NCBI GenBank assembly: GCA_003260075.1
Contig: QLIY01000273.1
Span: forward strand, 1-64,000
Direction of reading: 5' to 3'
DNA: 64,000 nucleotides
From: Phallusia mammillata
Lineage: Eukaryota; Chordata; Ascidiacea; Phlebobranchia; Ascidiidae
Every line of letters begins with the position of its first letter. Position 1 is the first letter of the stretch. Shown piece after piece: positions 32,901-43,275 of the stretch. A program made the position numbers and the translations under genes. Under the pieces are notes generated by a model. That model saw nothing but the letters and a program-made list of their open reading frames with translations. It was not told where the DNA came from and made no database searches.

Positions 32901-35900
32901 TATTAAACCTAAGTCAACACAAAAAAATTAAATCGAAATAAGAAAACAATTTTAAAGTTGCTTTATCACATGTACAAAATTGTGTATATCTGACATTAAA
33001 AGAAGTGCATGACTAATTGATTTAGGTCAACTATCTGGAGACATTTACTATTTAAATGTTATTCTGATATAGGTCATTGAAGAGATTGAAGACTTGGGTG
33101 GTATGGCACAGGCAGTAGCAGAAGGTATTCCCAAGTTAAGAATCGAAGAATGTGCAGCAAAACGCCAAGCTAGGATTGATTCAGGTATCAGAAATTCACA
33201 CAGCTACCGTTTTTGCAATGTTTCCATTCACCAATCCCAACGTAGTTTGATTGACCAGTGGTCCTCAAACTATGTGCCTAGGAAGATGGCCAGATACACC
33301 TGAATAAATAGGGGAAGTTACTGTTTATCATATGGTTCAGGATGACATTTATCACATTTATACCCATGGTGTGCCCCAAAAATATTGAATAATTCAAAGG
33401 TTGGTGAAACGATAAAACAAAGTTTAGAAACAAAAGTTAAAGCCCTTTCTGTGAAATTATGTTTAATTTAGCAAAATTCACATCATAAAAAGATATCTAT
33501 GAAAACTATCTGAAACATTTTATTGCAAACGTTTAAGCAATAATCTTCACCACAAAATAAAAAAAAAGCTTATAAATATGTTGCCCTGAACAGTATTGGT
33601 AGCATAGAGGTCGTAACTCATGTTACATTGCTACATTTATGCCGTTTTTCGTTAGCTAGCGAATAAACGATTCTGATTGGTTGATGTGATGTGTTGCTAG
33701 GTAACGAGGTGATAGTTGGGGTGAACAACCATCGCTTGGAGAAGGAAGATCCCATTGAAGTCTTGGAAATCGACAACACACAAGTCCGAGAAAGCCAGGT
33801 ATATTGTTACACGAATCTCTGATTAACTAGTTAGAGTTAATTATCTACTGCTGACCAATCCGGATAATCGCAGACCGGTTATCCGCATAATCTATTTAGT
33901 TGCATAGCAATCTTGTTAAGAAAATCGTCTGGCTAATCACATAACGGAGTAATTGCGTCGATTAAACGAAATGTGCAATTAACCGGATTCGTCTGTATTT
34001 TTAAGTAACACTAGAATCGCTTGATTTTTATCCCCCTAATTAGGCAGCGTCTTCAAATTGCTCAGCTGTACATAGTCGGTTTTTGCCGATCGACATTAAG
34101 TACTAGAGTTCAGCATTGCGCATCGTAAGACACTGTTTGGTTATATGTTGAAAAGCATGTTTCCCACTTTAGCGTCTGACAGTCAATCAAGTCGCAATGC
34201 GGTTTAAATGACGAAACTTTGTCATGCTTATACACAGGGTTGCCATCGACTTGAAACCAAAAATAAGGACAACCGAGGGGGGGGGGCGAAGTCTTGGAAA
34301 TCGACAACACACAAGTCCGAGAAAGCCAGGTATGTTGTTACACGAATCTCTAATTAACTAGTTAGAGTTAATTATCTACTGCTGACGAATCCGGATAATC
34401 GCATACCATAATCTATTTAGTTGCATAGCAATCTAAAATCCAAAACCGTTGTCTATGGGGGGGGGGGCGCAAAATCGCTTGATACGAAGATTTTTATCCC
34501 CTTAATTAGGCAGCGTCTTCAAATTGCTCTGCTGCACATAGTCGGTTTTTGCCGATCGACATTAAGTACTAGAGTTAAACAATTTTGTCATTAGCACTGC
34601 TTGATTATTTGTTAAAAAGCAGGTTTCCCACTTAAGTATATGACGGTCCGCAGAGACACTTGGATTTCAAATGTGCTGGCAAACGAGTCCAATTATTNAA
34701 GAAACTAAATATCTGCCATAAATATTACTACTGCTATAATGCTATTGTCAGTTGTTACTTTCTTGCGCGAAACAAAGCGAAACTCAACAAAGCGAACCCC
34801 CCCCCCATTGTATTTGGCCCCACAGTGACAAAGGTTGCCCACCCCTGGTTTAAATGATGAAACTTTGCCATGCTTATACAATATAGTGTGTCAGGAGATT
34901 TTGAAACAACGTTTTTTTAAGCCGTGTAAAACGGGCCCCCCCCCCTCGGTACCGAGTACTCGGGTTCTGGCTCGGCTCGGCGCATCCCTACTGCTTATAC
35001 AATATAGTGTGTCAGGAGATTTTGAAACAACGTTTTTTAAGCCGTGTAAAACGGATTGAGAAAAAGGGTCCTACAGTGATAGTAGCAAATGGTACTGTTA
35101 TTATGTTTCTTATGTCTAGAATCTAGATAATGCACTGTCACTCTACAGGCTGGTAACAAATCCTTTAAGCCTTAAGGTACCAGCACTGGACTTGAGTGAT
35201 ATTTGGGTTACAGAGGCTTGGTTTAAAACAGTGCTTTTGCAATTTTGACCTAAATCTTACCAAAAACATTTTTCTAACCTTTTCTATTTTATTTCCATGG
35301 ATTTAAATCCCCCCCCCCCAGACTGGAAGGTCTCGCGACCCACTATTTGCGGACCCCTGCTTTAAGGTACCAGCACTGGACTTGAGTGATATTTGGGTTA
35401 CAGAGGTTTGGTTTAAAATAGTGCTTTTGCAATTTTGACCTAAATCTTACCAAAACATTTTTCTAACCTTTTCTATTTTATTTCCATGGATTTACATTGT
35501 TAAGTGCACTGTATCCATACTTTACTTTTGTTCAGATCAACAAAATAAAGAATATCCGTGCGACGAGAGACGAATCTAAAGCACAAGCAGAACTCACCGC
35601 ACTTACAGATGCTGCGAGGTTTAATTTTACTTTTAAAATATGACTTAACGACAATTTCAGTATAAAACTTTAAACTGTATATATTTCAGTATTTTCAGCA
35701 TAAAAAGGTTTTGTCCAATTTTAACCGACGTATGCCAATATTTATCATTGTACTTCCATAACTAGGGGAAATGGGAATTTACTTGAACACGCAGTGGCTT
35801 GCGCGAGGGCGCGGTGCACTGTGGGGGAAATATCAAGCGCTATGGAAACCGCTTTTGGGCGACATAAAGCAGTGGATCGACTTGTGAGCGGCGCATACAG

Positions 35901-38900
35901 GTAACAGTCCATTATCCTTATTCAGTTTCGTGGGCTGTGTTGCCCGGGTTTTCCCGCCCAATGGGGCTGTTTTCTGACATCCAGTTGCGGATTAATATCA
36001 CTGTTGGCGTGTTCTCGAAAAGGCTCTGTTACCTATTTTATATGCATTTTGGCATGCTCGCGTTTTTGCAAACAGTTTAACCTTAGAAGACAGCAAAGTT
36101 GGGCTCGTTTTGGATTTACTTAGTAGTCGTAGTGCACGCTGTTTCGACCAAAAAGGTGTCTTATCATTGCTTGGCTGGGTGATTTTAAAAATATGTTTTT
36201 CATAAATTGTTTCCTCTTGTGTTCATTTTTTTACTATCTTGTCATTCCGTTTTCCTTAATTTCTATGTTATCGAGTGTTTATTATTGACCTATTTTCCTG
36301 CAAATTATTTTTTTTCCAGTTTTCCTTTAATTTATGTTATTTTATCCAGTTTTCCTTTAACTTGTTATCAGGACCGAATTCGGTGCAAGTGATGAAATAG
36401 CGTCGGCAATGAAGCGTGTCGAAGACTTTGAGACGATGGACGGACGCCGGCCTAGGATCCTGGTGGCCAAGATGGGTCAGGACGGTCACGACCGGGGGGC
36501 AAAGGTCATAGCAACTGGGTTCGCTGACCTTGGTTTCGACGTGGACATCGGTCCTTTGTTTCAAGTAATAAGAACTGCATTTCGTTTTTGAATGGTTATA
36601 GGTAACAGATAAGATTAAATTGATTTTAGCATGTGTGATGTAAATTCTTTTGTTATTGTTTAAATTTAAAGGCAATTAAATTTAGCTAGAATTGTTTTAT
36701 GTATGGTTACAGCAGTGGTTCTCAACCGGTGGTACGCGTACCACTAGTGGTACTCCGGAGCTTTTGAGGTGGTACGCGAGTAGCTTTCTGTTATACCTAA
36801 TTCAAGTATTTCTTAGTCTATACTCTATACCAGGGCTCTCCAAGAGTTCTTGTATGGCCCGCGAAGTAACTTTTGGAAGTTTATCATGCAACGTTTTTGT
36901 TGTCATGTCACATTGTTACAAATGTTTCGATAATTCGGTCCTCAACTTATTTAAAAGTTGATTTATGTCCCTCAAAATTGTTTGAGTTTGACACCCTTGC
37001 TCATCATCCTACGCATCAATAGAAAAAATCGTCAGGTGGTACACGAATAGTATAAGGTTAAGAACCGCTGGTTTAGAGCATATAATATTATATTTTGCTA
37101 TTTTTACAATCCCCCCCCCCATAGAAAAAATCGTCAGGTGGTACACGAATAGTATAAGGTTAAGAACCACTGGTATAGAGCATATAATATTATATTTTGC
37201 TATTTTTACCAGTTCCCAAATTAATGTATTTTGAGACAAATTGAGCTTTAAGTTTGGTTCTCTCTGTGTCAGAAGTAACTGCCCCTTACCACATTTAATT
37301 ACTTAAAGTGGTCGACTAACTTTTTTTACCGCGGGGCCACACAGTGCTAAATATTTCTGCGAGAAATACCATACCTAAATCTTCTTCCCAAAAAGTATCC
37401 CCCCCCCCAACTGCCCCTTACCACATTTAATTACTTAAAGTGGTCGACTAACTTTTATTACCGCGGGGCCACACAGTGCTAAATATTTCTGCGAGAAATA
37501 CTATACCTAAATCTTCTTCCCAAAAAGTACACATAAGCGTTATTTTAAACTACTTGAAACTAACTCGTTTATTATTACGCTCTTCGAAACACGTTTGGTT
37601 GCGACATTTTTAACAACACACATGAAAAGAAACATACACAAGCATAACCATCAAGTTATTTAACGTTTAAACTGGCCGTATTGTTTGGTGTGGTTTGTTG
37701 GTATGGCACCCTAAACAGTTTGCTGGCTACTGACTTAAAAGCATTCTCCCCCCCCCCTTACGCTCTTCGAAACACGTTTGGTTGCGACATTTTTAACAAC
37801 ACACACGAAAAGAAACATACACAAGCATAACGATCAAGTTATTTAACGTTTAAACTGCCCGTATTGTTTGGTGTGGTTTCTTGGTATGGCACCCTAAACA
37901 GTTTGCCGGCTACTGACTTAAATACATTCGCCTTTATTTTTCACAACATTTTTTTGAGGTATTTTGTCGTCCCAATAATAAGGCTTTGTCTAGACTCTAG
38001 GCCTTGACAATACCTGGTTTCAAAGACAGAATAAATAGCATTTACCAAGAGAAAAGAAATATTTAAGCTAAAACACAAACTAAAATCGTCAAAGTATACC
38101 CCACCCCCCAATAAATAAATAAATAAAGCAAAAGTATTCTCAAACACTCGGCCTTATGCATTTTTGTTAGCGTTTAAGCTTTAAATATCTCTTGTTATTC
38201 TCAAACTAGCCCTAGTAAGCAACAAACACCGGGTGCTTTAGATAATTGGCACTTAGTGCGTTCGATATAAGCACTCTTTGTGTGGAGTGAAGCCCCCCCC
38301 CCGGGATATGATATGCAATTATATGTAAGAGGAAATTACAATGTTGTTAATATTGAAATTATGTTATTTGCAAAATTTACGTTTTTTTCTCACCAGGCTT
38401 AAATTATTGTATCTTTCGCTGGTAACCGATTAATGCATTTTTATACCCTCCTACATAGCTTTTTTTATAGTTAACTAATATCTAACTTTTTTAACTTGTT
38501 TTTAATTCTTGCCACCAATTAAACTCACCAAAATTATTGCTTTAAAATAGAATCTTCGTGGACAAAAACCCCCCCCCCGGGATATGATATGCAATTATAT
38601 GTAAGAGGAAATTACAATGTTGTTAAAATTGAAATTATGTTTTTTTGCAAAATTTACTTTTTTTCTCATTAGGATTAAATTATTGTATCTTTCGCTGGTA
38701 ACCGATTAAAGCATTTTTATACCCTCCTACATAGCTTTTTTATAATTAACTAATATCTAACTTTTTTAACTTGTTTTTATTTCTTGCCACCAATTAAACT
38801 CACCAAAATTGTTGCTTTAAAATGGTAGAATAGAATCTTCATGGACAAAACTCATCATTTTTTACCGGGCTATGAACGTAAAGTGTAATGTGTTAATATT

Positions 38901-40126
38901 TTTTTAGGTTACGTCACAACGTTAAAACTGGCTCAAGCAACTCCGGGTTAGACGTTTACAACAGCATAGCTTAAGCTCAGACATTTGCTTGTTGTCGCTA
39001 ATAGGTCGAAGGAATTGATACGCAGCCAGTTGTTAATCGACTAATGAGCTTGTTTTTTGTGGTTACTTTTAAATTAACCTTGAGCAAATAAAACACTTCT
39101 GTTACGAATTGTAACAAAATGAATTACAAGTTAAAGATAAACATTCATTCACATCGGAGTACGGCCTTAAATGGTTCATGCAGACCAGCGATTAAAGCAG
39201 GACCCTCATATATAAACAATAATACGCCAGTCCTACTGAAGGCCTTGTACCGAATCAGCCACCCAGCATTATTACATATATGGCAAGTAGAGTGCAAGTC
39301 CCTCCTGTCGTGGGTTCGAACCCCACCGCAGGCTAGATTTTCCAGCCTATGTCTTGCCTGGTGTACTATTACTTTACCATACGACTTATAATAGTATTGA
39401 TTGCGTATAACTTTTTTCTCTCTTAATGACGTAATGCATTTGATGACGTCACAGACCCCGTCGGAGGTTGCGCAGCAGGCGATTGACGCCGACGTGCATT
39501 GTGTGGGAATCAGCACATTGGCAGCGGCGCACAAAACTCTGGTCCCGGAGTTGGTTGTCGAGTTACGCAAGCTGGGAAGAGACGATATACTCGTAATTGC
39601 TGGAGGTAACTACTCGATTTTGTTACTAGCGAGTCATAAGCGAGTACATGTGCCTGGTGCTTGTAAATAATTTTTAAGGCAGTGTTTCCGATTTTTTTTT
39701 CTCAAAACTGAGTTTGATACGTTTTTGTAGCAGGACGTTTTTAATAACTTTTAGTAAAGTATTAATATGTTGATTTTGGTTGTATCACTGTTATAAGAAA
39801 AAAACATTCATAATTGTAGTGTTATTTTCTCTTCGTTATTTTCCAAAAAAAGTTATTTCTGAAAATTCGATTTTGATAGGTTTGTTAACAGTTTATAGCT
39901 AATACGTTTTTTGAAATAGACATGGCGAAATAAAGGTCCAAACGTTTCGCTTTAAATTATTCCATCCAACTCTTTCTTAGGTGTAATCCCCCCTCAAGAT
40001 TACCAATTTATGTACGATGCCGGCGTAGCTTGTGTTTTCGGCCCCGGAACAAGACTTCCCAAAGCGGCAGAGGAAGTCCTTCGCCTTATTGAAGAGAACG
40101 TGGAAAAACGCAGGCGCTCCGGATGA
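26982..40126 (+). CDS. MUT: Methylmalonyl-CoA mutase, mitochondrial
   Basis: Adenosylcobalamin enzyme that converts L-methylmalonyl-CoA to succinyl-CoA, the end of propionate, valine and isoleucine breakdown. Exons: 26982-27225, 27731-27842, 28036-28179, 28549-28703, 29808-29901, 30242-30356, 30692-30875, 31980-32155, 32568-32660, 33073-33184, 33701-33798, 35536-35618, 35766-35900, 36372-36564, 39455-39605, 39981-40126. They join to 2235 nt, 744 aa (human 750). A basic presequence is followed by the substrate barrel: [49 protein letters not shown] and [10 protein letters not shown]. The C-terminal B12 domain has the cobalt-ligand motif in [20 protein letters not shown]. Intron 6 starts GC (30357), not GT. 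The ATG at 26982 is used; the frame upstream has only a GTG. Introns hold many disguised junctions and partial exon copies at 29615-29646 and 34288-34329. Poly(A) signal at 40551. Confidence 0.97.
28918..28929. other. G12 run: probable disguised junction
   Basis: In MUT intron 4. The flanks 28777-28917 and 28995-29160 are related but more diverged than at other junctions, so overlap of contig ends is less clear here. Confidence 0.5.
29278..29542. mobile_element. hAT-type MITE, 265 bp
   Basis: Ends are CAGTGATTCTCAAACT and AGTTTGAGAACCACTG. The flanks GTCTACAG and GTCTTCAG match at 7 of 8. It lies in MUT intron 4. Confidence 0.85.
29615..29646 (+). pseudogene. Partial false copy of MUT exon 5 (first 32 nt)
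   Basis: Repeats the acceptor and first 32 nt of exon 5 (29808), then stops at a ten-G run (29647-29656). The upstream intron is duplicated with it. Best read as an unmerged contig end, not a real alternative exon. Confidence 0.75.
29647..29656. other. G10 run: probable disguised junction
   Basis: Exactly ten G between a truncated copy of MUT exon 5 (left) and unrelated intron. The matching sequence recurs at 29757-29836. Confidence 0.75.
30357..30358 (+). other. GC splice donor of MUT intron 6
   Basis: The reading GIE|AGLGID requires exon 6 to end GAG at 30356 and the intron to begin GCTAGT. The acceptor TTTCTAG is normal. No GT donor keeps the frame. Confidence 0.75.
30961..31010 (-). ncRNA. 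Hammerhead ribozyme (type I), complete core
   Basis: Read on -: stem I strand GCUACA, core CUGAUGA, stem II GACC with loop AUUUA and GGUC, core GAAA, stem III CAGU with loop GUGC and ACUG, cleavage triplet GUC, then stem I strand UGCAGC. Every conserved core position is present. Stem II is 4/4, stem III is 4 plus the A-U pair, and stem I is 5/6. Predicted cleavage is between plus positions 30966 and 30967. Confidence 0.75.
30961..31175. mobile_element. Hammerhead-bearing element, copy 3 (MUT intron 7)
   Basis: The left end is the best hammerhead copy. The middle has GGCTAGTATGGCTAGGC and CAGTTTGTTGGGA. The right end (31132-31175) is an inverted, degenerate relative of the left. A second, left-truncated copy at 31229-31431 follows the G11 junction. 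Confidence 0.75.
31217..31227. other. G11 run: probable disguised junction
   Basis: Separates near-identical copies 31015-31216 and 31229-31431. Both end in the same GTGCCAAAT, after which only the right copy continues. Confidence 0.8.
33258..33305. mobile_element. hAT MITE left-end fragment
   Basis: Starts CAGTGGTCCTCAAACTA, the typical left end of the CAGTGG families, just after MUT exon 10. No matching right end was found. Confidence 0.4.
34277..34286. other. G10 run: probable disguised junction
   Basis: The sequence after it (34288 on) repeats 33757 on, including 42 nt of MUT exon 11. Confidence 0.8.
34288..34329 (+). pseudogene. Partial false copy of MUT exon 11 (last 42 nt)
   Basis: Repeats 33757-33798 with its splice donor, but starts at a ten-G run with no acceptor. 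An assembly duplicate is more likely than an extra exon. Confidence 0.8.
34457..34468. other. G12 run: probable disguised junction
   Basis: Sequence after the run repeats the intron from about 34015 on (GCTTGAT...TTAGGCAGCGTCTTC). Confidence 0.75.
34797..34806. other. C10 run: probable disguised junction
   Basis: Followed by a hAT right end (34807-34847) and then a second copy of the 34202 region. The short block 34699-34796 on its left begins at an n (34698). Confidence 0.75.
34807..34847. mobile_element. hAT MITE right-end fragment
   Basis: Ends GGTTGCCCACCCCTG and is followed by GTTTAAAT (34848-34855). Same family as 6829-7122. An empty version of this site occurs at 34202-34209. Confidence 0.75.
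34936..34945. other. C10 run: probable disguised junction
   Basis: Left flank 34869-34935 is repeated at 34992-35054. Between the run and the second copy lies a right-end fragment of the 3951-4170 MITE family. Confidence 0.8.
34946..34991. mobile_element. hAT MITE right-end fragment (TAG...CTA family)
   Basis: GCTCGGCTCGGCGCATCCCTA is identical to the right end of the 3951-4170 element and is bounded on the left by a ten-C run. Confidence 0.75.
35309..35319. other. C11 run: probable disguised junction
   Basis: Near-identical copies 35172-35308 and 35362-35496. A short hAT right end (35320-35359) precedes the second copy. Confidence 0.8.
35320..35359. mobile_element. hAT MITE right-end fragment
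   Basis: Ends TTTGCGGACCCCTG and is followed by CTTTAAGG. The paired copy shows the near-identical empty site CCTTAAGG at 35170-35177. Confidence 0.6.
36128..36180 (-). ncRNA. Hammerhead motif, decayed copy 4
   Basis: Read on -: the CUGAUGA position reads AUGAUAA. GGUC, GAAA and CAGC...GUGC remain recognisable, but stem I and the GUC cleavage triplet are damaged. A relic of the 30961 family. Confidence 0.4.
36713..37070. mobile_element. hAT-type MITE with another element nested inside
   Basis: Outer ends are CAGTGGTTCTCAACC and GGTTAAGAACCGCTG with flanks GGTTACAG/GTTTAGAG (6 of 8). Inner element 36831-36999 starts CAGGGCTCTCCAAGAG and ends GAGTTTGACACCCTTG. It lies in MUT intron 14. Confidence 0.7.
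37111..37120. other. C10 run: probable disguised junction
   Basis: Copies 37019-37110 and 37121-37210 are nearly identical and include the right end of the hAT MITE. Confidence 0.8.
37399..37408. other. C10 run: probable disguised junction
   Basis: Copies 37277-37398 and 37409-37530 are nearly identical. Confidence 0.8.
37748..37757. other. C10 run: probable disguised junction
   Basis: Copies 37575-37747 and 37758-37928 differ at only a few bases. Confidence 0.8.
38293..38302. other. C10 run: probable disguised junction
   Basis: Start of a 266-bp block (38303-38568) that is repeated after the next C10 run. Confidence 0.7.
38569..38578. other. C10 run: probable disguised junction
   Basis: Block 38303-38568 is repeated as 38579-38857 with small indels. 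Both copies follow a ten-C run. Confidence 0.8.
39281..39335 (+). repeat. tRNA-like fragment
   Basis: A T-arm-like hairpin (GTGGG, TTCGAAC, CCCAC) matches a B box at 39312-39324. An A-box-like TGGCAAGTAGAG lies at 39281, but the spacing is about 31 nt, too short for an intact tRNA gene, and no acceptor stem pairs. Probably a SINE relic. Confidence 0.3.
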
Positions 40127-40550
40127 TACCTTTTTCCTTTTGTTTTTCATATTTCTCTCCTATTGCCCTTATTGTCCCATAACTTATAGCAGAGCTTTTA
40201 TTGCATTTATCGAAACAATTGTAGCTTGCAGCTTTGGAACAAGGGAACGCTCTAAAGCAAAAATTGTGTCTAGAATGCGGGGAATACTAGTCGCTGGATG
40301 GCGCTATGGAGCAACAACGCTTTCGTTGCAATACGACCTGTATCCAAAAAGCAAAACCAATTTATTGTTTTCTTGCTTGAACAAAGAAACAAAGCTGAAA
40401 ACTGTCATGTATTGAGTTGTTGGTATTCTATTCATTGTCATCGGCATATGAGGGCATGGGGCCACTTGCCCACCTTCCTTCAAATTTACATATTTTTGTG
40501 GAAAACATGATGACCGTTGCTTAATTTCGAGCAGACGAAATTGTACACGA

Positions 40551-40556
40551 AATAAA
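40551..40556 (+). terminator. AATAAA poly(A) signal of MUT
   Basis: First canonical hexamer after the MUT stop, giving a 3' UTR of about 450 nt. Confidence 0.65.
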
Positions 40557-40874
40557 AGCGTGAAGGATGCTTGGTTATGTTGGGATTTTTGTACATCTTC
40601 AGGTTTTCTTTTTTCAATACATATTTATTTGATATTGTACATACAAAAAAAAATTACTCGTGCAAAAGTTTCTGTCGGCACCCACAGTTCTTATGTGATC
40701 CAATTCAAGGTTTTCGTTTAACTACTTAATTTGCATTGTTCAGGAAATATCAATTTTTAAAGACGCTTTTCCAAATGTAATACTGGGAGAAATAAATGTT
40801 TTGCTAAATTTGATAAACATCTTGAAATTAAATTAAATTTGTTTGTCTATAATAATTTACCAAAATTATGGCTN

Positions 40875-40920
40875 TACGGCCCAGATTTGGGTCGCGGTCA
40901 AAAAAGTTTGAGAACCACTG
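40875..40920. mobile_element. hAT MITE right-end fragment
   Basis: Ends AAAGTTTGAGAACCACTG and is followed by TCTTATGT. It begins at the n at 40874. The empty site is at 40689-40696. Confidence 0.75.
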
Positions 40921-40974
40921 TCTTATGTGATCCAATTCAAGGTTTTCGTTTAACTACTTATTTTGCATTGTTCT

Positions 40975-40984
40975 CCCCCCCCCC
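40975..40984. other. C10 run: probable disguised junction
   Basis: 40647-40873 is repeated as 40985-41216. A third partial copy, 40921-40974, lies between the n at 40874 and this run. Confidence 0.8.
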
Positions 40985-42015
40985 AAAAAAAAATTACTCG
41001 TGCAAAAGTTTCTGTCGGCACCCACAGTTCTTATGTGATCCAATTCAAGGTTTTCGTTTAACTACTTAATTTGCATTGTTCAGGAAATATCAATTTTTAA
41101 AGACGCTTTTCCAAATGTAATACTGGGAGAAATAAGTGTTTTGCTAAATTTGATAAACATCTTGAAATTAAATTTGATTTGTTTGTCTATAATAATTTAC
41201 CAAAATTATGGCTAGATCAAAGATATGTTTTTTTTTCTTTATTGCAAATATCGAATTAAAAAGGTATACTCCAGGTTGATGACATCAATATGATATGAAC
41301 CAAACCGCTAGAAAAGCCCAAACTTGTTGGAAATTTATCTTTCGGTTCGATGTCGCAAGAATGGTGCAACGTATGAAATGACGCAATTGCTAGTGACGTG
41401 ATTTAACCGCCCCGTTAACAGTAATGATTTTGATAGAAGGAATTGTGCATATTGACATGAATCTCTGTGCGTAGGTGGGTTGGCGGTCGTAAGGCCCGGT
41501 TCCGAGGCATAGCTGGCGTAAAAAGTCCCTGTGGTAATTATAGGACACCATTAGTGTACCGGTTCCTAAAAAAAATTGAATCATCGCAAATTTTCACTGC
41601 GACCATGAAAGCAGAGTTGTAAGTCACGTGTCTAGGATCCGGACTTAAAGATGTAATAAATCGGACTAAATTCTAAGTAAAATTTACACTTTCCCGTTAT
41701 TTGGTAAATATTGCTTTCTTAGACTCACATGCATGTGGTTAGGGTGTATGTTGATTTGTCATATAATATAGATTTTCGTGTCAGCGTCAAACTTTAAGCA
41801 TCAACATAATTTGGTTTGGTTTTCTTGAAGCGGGATCTTGGCCGAGCTGTAATACTGCAACTGCGGCAAAGTTTTTTTTCACACCGTGTTTTTCGCGTAG
41901 AGTTAGGTTTTAATTTAAAATAAAACAGAGTTGATTCTGACTTCATACTTGTTGATTTATGTCGAATTTTCACCAACTTTCGAACCTTTTCGAAATTATT
42001 TCATGTTAGGGGCTG

Positions 42016-42027
42016 CCCCCCCCCCCC
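42016..42027. other. C12 run: probable disguised junction
   Basis: Near-identical copies 41895-42015 and 42028-42150. Confidence 0.8.
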
Positions 42028-42194
42028 GCGTAGAGTTAGGTTTTAATTTAAAATAAAACAGAGTTGATTCTGACATCATACTTGTTGATTTATGTCGAAT
42101 TTTCACCAACTTTCGAGCCTTTTCGAAATCATTTCATGTTAGGGGCTGCCCTGTCGGCAACGAAACATAATTTTTTAAACGTTTATTCCTCTTC

Positions 42195-42260
42195 CAGCAG
42201 TTTTTATCACAAATAATCGCCGTTTCGACGTCCCGTACAAGACGCCTTCGTCAGGGCTCA
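42195..42260 (-). repeat. Fragment of the CTGATGA...GAAACG repeat family
   Basis: Read on -: CUGACGA, A, GGCGUC, loop, GACGUC, GAAACGGCG. The stem pairs fully, whereas the 4992 copy has a mismatch there. Confidence 0.6.
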
Positions 42261-42591
42261 GGAAGATATCTTGCGAGACATATTTAAACAGTTTTTGTAA
42301 AAAACTACTTTTTTATGGCAAAATCTAAGCGTAAACGTGTAGCGGAAAAAAGTATTCTGCCCCTAAGTAAAGGAATCATTTGGAATAAAAGTACACCTGA
42401 CCTAAATTACTGAAAAGTCATATTGGCAGAATACATGTAGAAAACTACCAAAGTGTGAATCGTCAATACCGAAAAGCGCAATGGCAAAATCTGAATGTAA
42501 ACATGCAACGGAAATTTTTTCTACAAAATGGAGGATCAAGCAAGTACTTTAATCGTTGACCGAGACAGTGTTTTTTTTAAGGTGTTTTGGA

Positions 42592-42601
42592 CCCCCCCCC
42601 C
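42592..42601. other. C10 run: probable disguised junction
   Basis: Copies 42304-42568 and 42602-42869 are nearly identical. About 23 bp between the left copy and the run is unique. Confidence 0.8.
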
Positions 42602-43179
42602 ACTACTTTTTTATGGCAAAATCTAAGCGTAAACGTGTAGCGGAAAAAATAATCTGCCCCTAAGACTAAGTAAAGGAATCATTTGGAATAAAAGTACACT
42701 TGGCCTAAATTACAGAAAAGGCATGTTGGCAGAATACATGTAGAAAACTACCAAAGTGTGAATCGTCAATACCGAAAAGCGCAATGGCAAAATCTGAATG
42801 TAAACATGCAACGGAAAATTTTTCTACAAAATGGAGGATCAAGCAAGTACTTTAATCGTTGACAGAGATATCGTCGAATGAGATTAATCAGTGGGAAATT
42901 CTGTGGTACGACGTTCTCCCACGACAAGCAATCCTTCGAATAGCCCTGGGCCGTAAACTTCCAGTAAATCCAACACACACAAAGTACTTGATGTACTGTA
43001 AACACAACGCGTAGCCTGTGACACCGTCCAATGATTGCAGCGTATTTGAACGACCTCAAACCACAAGGCTTGGTGTTAAGAAGTTTTCTTGCCGCTGTTT
43101 TAATGCTTGCTGCAATTCACAACCGACTGGTAAAACTTGTCCGATGAGTTCTTTGTGTTTTTCCGGTATTGTACAGTTG

Positions 43180-43189
43180 CCCCCCCCCC
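43180..43189. other. C10 run: probable disguised junction
   Basis: Copies 43093-43179 and 43190-43275 are nearly identical. Confidence 0.8.
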
Positions 43190-43275
43190 GCTGTTTTAAT
43201 GCTTGCTGCAATTCACAACCGACTGGTAAAACTTGTCTGATGAGTTTTTTGTGTTTTTCCGTTATTGTACAGTTA

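Noticed and set aside
39281-39335. Functional tRNA gene
   Set aside because: The T arm is good, but the A-to-B box spacing is too short and no acceptor or anticodon stem forms.
37019-43275. Array of genuine tandem duplications or a CRISPR-like repeat array
   Set aside because: Each duplication is a single unrelated pair split by a ten-base run. There is no common repeat unit, and this is animal DNA.
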